DNA from: Microcaldota archaeon
GTDB lineage: Archaea > Micrarchaeota > Micrarchaeia > Anstonellales > Anstonellaceae
Direction: 5' to 3'
Length of the DNA: 64,000 nucleotides
Assembly (NCBI GenBank): GCA_021814005.1
Contig: JAKAJC010000001.1
Coordinates: 99,824-163,823 of the forward strand
Part shown: positions 58,854 to 64,000 of the stretch, piece after piece
Numbering within the stretch: position 1 is the stretch's first letter
Layout of the letters: every line of letters begins with the position of its first letter
Position numbers and translations under genes: made by a program
Notes under the pieces: model-generated
Database searches by the model: none
What the model was told of the DNA's origin: nothing
Seen by the model: the letters and a program-made list of their open reading frames with translations, nothing else

Positions 58854-59972
58854 CTATCGCCTGCATAGCAATTGGATTATCTTGCCCTTGAGCAGACCTC
58901 CCTTGGAGGCCGATCTGACCGTGATTAATCCCTTGGCGTCCAGCAGCCCCAGATAGTTGCGTATCTGCCGCTTGCTTATCGTCTTGACGGCCATGAACTC
59001 GTTGTAGAAATCGGATGATGCCACCTCGCCCTTTTTGGCGATGATGCGCAAAGCCAGCTTCTCGTCCCCGGACAATGCCATGCCCTTCATGTTGAAGTCG
59101 GTAAAGCAGTCCTCGGCCAGAGTTCTGGCGTAATCTGTTTTGGAGGAAACTTCCTCCACGTCCTCAGGAGTAATCCTTTTGTGCCCGCGGTTCTGCGCCT
59201 TGCGGGCAGCCTTCCAGAGAATATCGAGAGCCAGTCGGGCGTTGCCGTTGTTGGCCTTGCCGATTTTGGCACAGGCTTCGAGCACGGGAGTGGGACAGGA
59301 GCCGGAAGAGAGGGCTTTCGAGGCACGGTCCTTCAGTATCTCCACGAGCTGCTCCAGGGAATATTCCTTGAATTCGAGGGTGGTGAAGTGAAGGAGCGTC
59401 CTCACCTGGTCGCTTAGGCGCTCCAAAACCTGAGAGTCTATGGAAATGCTCACCACGCCGAAGCGGGTGCGGCCGTTCTCGTTGGCGCGGGCGATAGTAT
59501 AGAAGATATCCTCCTCGCCACGAAGGATGAGGCTGTTCACCTTATCGAGCACAAGAAGGATGGAAAGGCCGTCCCGGTCCAGATGCTCGCGGATGCGGGC
59601 GAATACCTCGTCCGTGGCCAGTCCGCGGCGGGGGATCGGGATTTGGAGGGTTTCGATGATGCGGGAATAAACCCCCATCTTGGTTGGGTATTCCCAGCAA
59701 TTGACATAAACGGGGATGACTTTGGAGGTTTCCTTGCTCAACTGCCCCAGCACATAACGCATGGAGGTTTGCTTACCAGAGCCGGCTGGGCCGTGGATAA
59801 AGAGATATTCGCTTTGGTTATGGCTCAAAAGGGGTCGGAGGGTGTCCGCAATTTCTTTCAGTTCATTTTCTCGCAAAAGAGGGCCAAGCGCATCATGTTC
59901 GGGTTGAATCGCTTTTTCATTTTGGATGATTGCGCTTGCCTCATGATTGTCTGCTTGGAACAGATCCTCCAT
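58854..59972 (-). CDS. Orc1/Cdc6-type replication initiator AAA+ ATPase
   Basis: MEDLFQADNHEAS...LRPLLSHNQSEYLFIHGPAGSGKQTSMRYVLGQL; LLVLDKVNSLI (degenerate Walker B); C-term winged helix. Longer ORF start at 60131 runs through the palindrome and is unlikely. Confidence 0.9.
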   Translation of the reverse strand: MEDLFQADNHEASAIIQNEKAIQPEHDALGPLLRENELKEIADTLRPLLSHNQSEYLFIHGPAGSGKQTSMRYVLGQLSKETSKVIPVYVNCWEYPTKMGVYSRIIETLQIPIPRRGLATDEVFARIREHLDRDGLSILLVLDKVNSLILRGEEDIFYTIARANENGRTRFGVVSISIDSQVLERLSDQVRTLLHFTTLEFKEYSLEQLVEILKDRASKALSSGSCPTPVLEACAKIGKANNGNARLALDILWKAARKAQNRGHKRITPEDVEEVSSKTDYARTLAEDCFTDFNMKGMALSGDEKLALRIIAKKGEVASSDFYNEFMAVKTISKRQIRNYLGLLDAKGLITVRSASKGGLLKGKIIQLLCRR

Positions 59973-60042
59973 TTTACACCAACATAATTTACCCCTTTTT
60001 ACCAATATAAACCTATCGGTTTTGTGGGGGCTGAAAAGTGCG

Positions 60043-60056
60043 ATTTCCGCGGAAAT
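60043..60056. promoter_or_regulatory. palindromic operator candidate B, third site
   Basis: atttccgcggaaat upstream of orc1/cdc6. Confidence 0.7.
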
Positions 60057-60101
60057 GAACCCCGTGTAGGTGGAAAAAAGGGGCTTGGGGAGGATATTTG
60101 G

Positions 60102-60126
60102 AAACCTGCAAAATTTTGCAGGTATC
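60102..60126. promoter_or_regulatory. palindromic operator/origin candidate A, copy 2 (inverted)
   Basis: aaacctgcaaaattttgcaggtatc; 25-bp inverted match to 45298-45322. Confidence 0.75.
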
Positions 60127-60176
60127 TGCATGAAAGATTAAACCCTCCCAAGCGCAGATAATCGCATGGTGATGAG

Positions 60177-60359
60177 ATGCTTGATCCGCGCCTGATATTC
60201 CTCAAGGAGGCGGTAATGGAAGACTGGGCCTCCCTGGAAGTGCTCGAAGACGGGGATTCCATCACCATTAGGGTCAGGAACGCCGTCAAATCGGCGGATT
60301 ACATCAATCACCCTCAGGCCAGGGAGAACGCAAGGAAGGGGCATCAGGCTGTTTTGTAG
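60177..60359 (+). CDS. small hypothetical protein, divergent from orc1/cdc6
   Basis: 60-aa ORF, MLDPRLIFLKEAVMEDWASLEVLEDGDSITIRVRNAVKSADYI. Confidence 0.4.
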   Translation: MLDPRLIFLKEAVMEDWASLEVLEDGDSITIRVRNAVKSADYINHPQARENARKGHQAVL

Positions 60360-60490
60360 AGAGTTTGCCCCCGTTCTTGCACCAAAACCAGCGGAAGCAA
60401 GCGCAGCTATTTAAACTTCAACAGCGTTTTTCTTACGTCGGCGGAGTCAAAATTCAGATTACATGCACTACCATTTGCATTAACTCAACT

Positions 60491-60505
60491 TGACTTGACT
60501 CTGAC
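60491..60505 (+). repeat. candidate attR core (direct repeat)
   Basis: tgacttgactctgac, identical to 21797-21811; 5 bp beyond the stop codon of the flanking minus-strand gene. Confidence 0.75.
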
Positions 60506-60510
60506 ACAAA

Positions 60511-61170
60511 TTATTGTTCTATCATGCCCTTGTTCAGCTTTTTCCAAATCCCGACTGCAGGGTAGAAGACAAGAAGGTAAAAGACGGGAATCATGGCGAG
60601 GCCCTGCAAAAGCCCGTAATCCATTATTATGCGCGGATAGGCGTCTATGCTCTGCGACAATGTGAGATTTCCGTCCAGATAGGAATGGGCGTACGGGTCG
60701 TTAAGCGTTGCCACCCAGTTGTAGCGCACCGGCCGGCTCAAATCAACGTCGGTGCAGTTGATTGAATTCGATTCCACCACAAGCGAAATTCCGTTGTCAA
60801 GCGTCACCTTCCACACGACATCTGGCACCGCGTCGCTTGAGTTTTTCCACACAAAGCGGCTGCCGGTGTCTGCAAAGCATTCCTGCAGCCGGTCGTGCGA
60901 GACAAAGGGCGGGAAATCGACGTAATTTGCCAATGGAAAGAGGGCGTTCACCCTCTGCGGACTGACATCGTCGCGATGCACGAAACCAAAAAATGTGATG
61001 CTTGAATCCGTGCCGCTGCTGTTTTGAATCGGCGTGCCGAGCGACTGGCTGTCAATCGCCTGCGTGTGCGGCAGCACCCACATGCCCAAAAAGAACGGGA
61101 TGACTATGAGCAGCAGGGCGCGCCACGCGTAAAGCCCCCACGGTTTTGTTTGAGGATTTGCCGCGGCCAT
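60511..61170 (-). CDS. membrane protein of unknown function
   Basis: N- and C-terminal TM helices flanking an extracytoplasmic domain. Confidence 0.6.
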   Translation of the reverse strand: MAAANPQTKPWGLYAWRALLLIVIPFFLGMWVLPHTQAIDSQSLGTPIQNSSGTDSSITFFGFVHRDDVSPQRVNALFPLANYVDFPPFVSHDRLQECFADTGSRFVWKNSSDAVPDVVWKVTLDNGISLVVESNSINCTDVDLSRPVRYNWVATLNDPYAHSYLDGNLTLSQSIDAYPRIIMDYGLLQGLAMIPVFYLLVFYPAVGIWKKLNKGMIEQ

Positions 61171-61223
61171 GGACTTTTGGGGGCGGCCAAGCTATTTTAA
61201 ATCATGCGTGCGAACCCACTTCT

Positions 61224-61553
61224 ATGGCAAGCAAAAACTCGCCGGCAACGGCACCCAAAGACCCCGGCATCGCCGCCCTCATCAGCGTGGTCGGCATGCT
61301 CTTGTTAGGAGCCCCGTCGCTTGGATATTTCTATCTTGGAAATGTCCGCAAGGGAATCGTCTACCTTGTCGGCGCGTGGATTGCGCTCGCAGTCGCGATG
61401 GCAGTGGCGATGGCTGTCGGAATAGCCACTCTGGGCTTGGGCTTCTGCCTCGTCATTCCCATTGTCCTCATCGCGCTGGCGTTCGACCTCGTCATCGTCT
61501 GGGACGTCTATCTCATAGCCCAGGGCGAGAAACCCAAACTGCCTGAATTCTAG
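61224..61553 (+). CDS. small membrane protein (TM2-like)
   Basis: GAPSLGYFYLGNVRKGIVYLVGAWIALAVAMAVAMAVGIATLGLGFCLVIPIVLIALAFDLVIVWDVYLIAQ. Confidence 0.65.
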   Translation: MASKNSPATAPKDPGIAALISVVGMLLLGAPSLGYFYLGNVRKGIVYLVGAWIALAVAMAVAMAVGIATLGLGFCLVIPIVLIALAFDLVIVWDVYLIAQGEKPKLPEF

Positions 61554-61605
61554 GCGCCCTCCGCCTCCTTTTTATTCTTCTTTTCCCATATCCCTAGTGA
61601 TAAAC

Positions 61606-62157
61606 ATGGAACTAATCAGAATACCGTCCGAGCGGGTGGCAGCCCTGCGCGGGGATGCAGACGCAACACTGCAGCTTCTCGAGCGCAAGCTCAAATGCGC
61701 CATTGAGGTGTCGGCCGAGGGAGAGGTCGAAATCAGCGGCGAGCCGGTTGACGAATTCTTCGGCAAGCCCGTAATCAAGGCAATAGGCAGGGGGTTCGAG
61801 CCCCACAAGGCCCTCAAACTTCTCAATGACGAATACGGATTCAACCTTATCGATTTGCGAGACTATGCAAGCAAGCCCGAAGCGATGACGCGCATAAAGG
61901 GGCGCATCATCGGCGAAAAGGGCAAGGCGAAGAAAATCATTGAAGAGGAGGCGGAGTGCGATTTGGCGCTTTACGGCCACACTGTCGGCATCATTTCCAA
62001 GCTCGAAACCCTTGACATCGCCACCACGGCCATGTTCAAGCTCATCGAGGGCCAGCCGCACACCGCAGTGTACATGTATCTGGAGAAAAACCGCCGCAGG
62101 CGCGAAGCCGAGGAGAAAAAGGCGGGCCTGTGGATGAAAAAGCCCGAGAAAAAATAA
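61606..62157 (+). CDS. archaeal KH-domain protein, Pno1/Dim2-like rRNA processing factor
   Basis: IRIPSERVAALRG...GRGFEPHKALKLLNDEYGFNLIDL...RIKGRIIGEKGKAKKIIEEEAECDLALYGHTVGIIS. Confidence 0.9.
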   Translation: MELIRIPSERVAALRGDADATLQLLERKLKCAIEVSAEGEVEISGEPVDEFFGKPVIKAIGRGFEPHKALKLLNDEYGFNLIDLRDYASKPEAMTRIKGRIIGEKGKAKKIIEEEAECDLALYGHTVGIISKLETLDIATTAMFKLIEGQPHTAVYMYLEKNRRRREAEEKKAGLWMKKPEKK

Positions 62158-62174
62158 AAGAAATCGGTTTGCGC

Positions 62175-62723
62175 TCAATTCAGGAAAATGCCGGGCATCT
62201 CGGCCAGTTGGATTGAAACTTCGCATATGGTAAGAGGTAAATCCATAGGCTCGGACAAGCTATAGAGAAGTTCGAACCTGCCTTTGGCTTCTTGTCCGAT
62301 GGCGTCGGGAATAATTGGAGTCATGGCCGACAGCCTGTAGTAATTCATCATCGAAGTGGCATAATCTTTGGGGTTGAATCCGCCGCGGGCGGCGATATCA
62401 TCCTGCATCAGCTGCAGCAGCGAAATTTGGGAAATCCATTCAGTCATGTCAATGCGGTCGTTGATGGTGAGTTTTTTGGACGGCACGCCGGAGCGGCTTG
62501 CGAGACTGAAAGAGTAGACGGCAAGAGCGGTTTTGAAATTAATCAACGCCGGCTGGAACTGGCCCGAAAGATAGAGGGAAACATACTTCTCGTCAAGCAG
62601 GGCGCGCTTGCCAAAAAGGTCCTTGCTGAGCATTTTGACAAAGTCGGCCTGGCGGTTTTGCGGCAAGCCGGTTACTGCCTGATGAAATTTAAGGTTGGGC
62701 AAACTAAAAGGTGCGTCTGACAT
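62175..62723 (-). CDS. hypothetical protein
   Basis: 182-aa ORF without recognised motif. Confidence 0.5.
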   Translation of the reverse strand: MSDAPFSLPNLKFHQAVTGLPQNRQADFVKMLSKDLFGKRALLDEKYVSLYLSGQFQPALINFKTALAVYSFSLASRSGVPSKKLTINDRIDMTEWISQISLLQLMQDDIAARGGFNPKDYATSMMNYYRLSAMTPIIPDAIGQEAKGRFELLYSLSEPMDLPLTICEVSIQLAEMPGIFLN

Positions 62724-62880
62724 AGTGATACTAATTAGTGGTTCGTGTTTAATAAACCTTATGCAATTCGCAAATAACAGATTTTCACCTCGAACAATCC
62801 CCACCCTTCTTAAATTCTACTTTTCAATTGGCATCATCGCGTTGGAAATAGGCGCCAGCGCGTTAGCAGAGGGACATCTC

Positions 62881-64000
62881 ATGCCGTCAGACACCGACAG
62901 GATATTTTCCAACTTCAAGGAGCACTCGGTTGCCGAGTTCTTCAAGAAAAACAAGCAGATGCTGGGATTCAGCGGAAAAACCCGCTCGCTCACCATCATA
63001 GTGCACGAATATGTGACAAATGCCATTGACGCGGCCGAAGAGGCCGGCATTTTGCCCGAAATAACGGTCAAAGTGGATGAAATCGACAAGGAGAGCGAGC
63101 GCTACCGCGTGTCTGTGCAGGACAACGGGCCGGGCATTCCCAAAAAGCACATAGGAAAAGCGCTGGGCCAGATGCTGGCAGGCACAAAATTCCACCGCTA
63201 TGCGCAGCAGAGGGGGCAGCAGGGAATAGGAGCCACCGGCTGCACCATGTATGCGCAGGTGACAACCGGCAAGCCGGTCAAATTCGTGAGCGAGTGGGAC
63301 AGCAAGCGGCTCAAGGGCGAGATTTCTGTTGACATCAAGACAAACACTCCGAACATTGTCAATTTGGTGGAAGAGGAAAATCCTGAGAAAAAGCACGGCC
63401 TCTATGTTGAGGGCGAGTTCGGCGAAGTGAAATACGACCGCTCGCAGGGCAGCGTTTTCGAATACATCCGCCGCACCGCACTGGCCAATCCGCACGTGTC
63501 TCTCACGCTTGTCGAGCCGAGCGGGGAGAAAGTCGGCTACCCGCGCTCGATTGATGTTTGCCCGCCAAAGCCGAAAGAGACAGAACCCCATCCGCTTGGC
63601 TTGGCCGTGTCGGATTTGACTGATTTGGCCCACCGCGAGGGGCCCGGAGTATCGCTTTCACAATTTTTGCGCGAGCGCCTGCAGCGCGTGTCTGACGCCA
63701 AAGTTGCCGAGCTGGCGGGAATATTGAATGGCCAGACGGCAGGACTTCCTCTTGTCAATTTCAAAAAACCCTCGCGCGAACTGACATGGCCCGAAGCGGA
63801 AGGACTGGTGAAAGCGTTCACAATGGTGAAATGGATTGCGCCCGAGTCCAACTGCCTGCGCCCGATTGGCGCCGAGCACGTGCAAAAGAGCCTTGGCGCC
63901 ATCCTTGCTCCCGAATTTGCCGCAGTCACCGAGCGCCCGCCCAAAATATATCACGGCGGCGTGCCGTTTTTGGTGGAGGCGGCCATTGCGTGGGGCGGCC
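62881..64000 (+). CDS. top6B: DNA topoisomerase VI subunit B (3' truncated by window edge)
   Basis: Translation MPSDTDRIFSNFKEHSVAEFFKKNKQMLGFSGKTRSLTIIVHEYVTNAIDAAEEAGILPEITVKV...VQDNGPGIPKKHIGKALGQMLAGTKF...GQQGIGATGCTMY. Confidence 0.95.
   Translation, partial: MPSDTDRIFSNFKEHSVAEFFKKNKQMLGFSGKTRSLTIIVHEYVTNAIDAAEEAGILPEITVKVDEIDKESERYRVSVQDNGPGIPKKHIGKALGQMLAGTKFHRYAQQRGQQGIGATGCTMYAQVTTGKPVKFVSEWDSKRLKGEISVDIKTNTPNIVNLVEEENPEKKHGLYVEGEFGEVKYDRSQGSVFEYIRRTALANPHVSLTLVEPSGEKVGYPRSIDVCPPKPKETEPHPLGLAVSDLTDLAHREGPGVSLSQFLRERLQRVSDAKVAELAGILNGQTAGLPLVNFKKPSRELTWPEAEGLVKAFTMVKWIAPESNCLRPIGAEHVQKSLGAILAPEFAAVTERPPKIYHGGVPFLVEAAIAWGG

Larger units (their letters stand above)
21797..60505. mobile_element. 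~38.7-kb integrated conjugative/plasmid-like element
   Basis: 15-bp perfect direct repeat at both ends; tyrosine recombinase at left end; T4SS-like genes, prim-pol, Orc1/Cdc6, RM and metal-resistance cargo; ribosomal/housekeeping genes on both sides. Confidence 0.8.

Noticed and set aside
59972-60131. Extended N-terminus of the Orc1/Cdc6 ORF (start at 60131)
   Set aside because: Would translate the intergenic palindromes; initiator-like sequence starts at MEDLFQADNHEAS (59972).
1-64000. CRISPR array or cas genes
   Set aside because: No regularly spaced direct repeats and no Cas-like ORF noticed on either strand.

Overview
The window reads as archaeal chromosome, possibly a DPANN-type lineage (lineage is a low-confidence inference). 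Chromosomal flanks at about 1-21.7 kb and 60.5-64 kb carry housekeeping genes: CbiO-like ATPase, aspS, a KH protein, Alba, a DUF460-like protein, a sugar nucleotidyltransferase, L40e, EF-1A, S10, a Pno1/Dim2-type KH protein, the top6B 5' part, and three tRNAs (Asn, Leu, Thr). Between them lies a ~38.7-kb integrated element bounded by a 15-bp perfect direct repeat, tgacttgactctgac (21797-21811 and 60491-60505). A tyrosine recombinase sits just inside the left end and an Orc1/Cdc6 initiator near the right end. The element encodes: (i) a defence block with a putative FokI-like nuclease protein and a type I RM locus (hsdR-X-hsdS-hsdM) followed by an HslV/proteasome-like Ntn-hydrolase and a 742-aa helical protein with a possible nuclease-like C-terminus; (ii) two HNH-type proteins and a prim-pol; (iii) a minimal VirB4/VirB3/VirB6/VirB2-like conjugation module in which the VirB4 N-domain appears fused to a PrgI/VirB3-like protein and the VirB4 ATPase has a possible nuclease-like C-terminal domain; (iv) metal-related genes; (v) an arsenic cassette (ACR3, ArsC, ArsR, ArsM, two P-type ATPases). 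The arsenic cassette is itself flanked by a 35-bp direct repeat that is the 3' end of a small histone-fold-like gene, which suggests nested integration. Two palindrome families (acctgcaaaattttgcaggt and atttccgcggaaat) occur only, as far as I could see, upstream of the Orc1/Cdc6 gene and around the methyltransferase/HTH pair, suggesting a shared operator or origin system. All family assignments come from reading protein motifs by eye; no database search was run.
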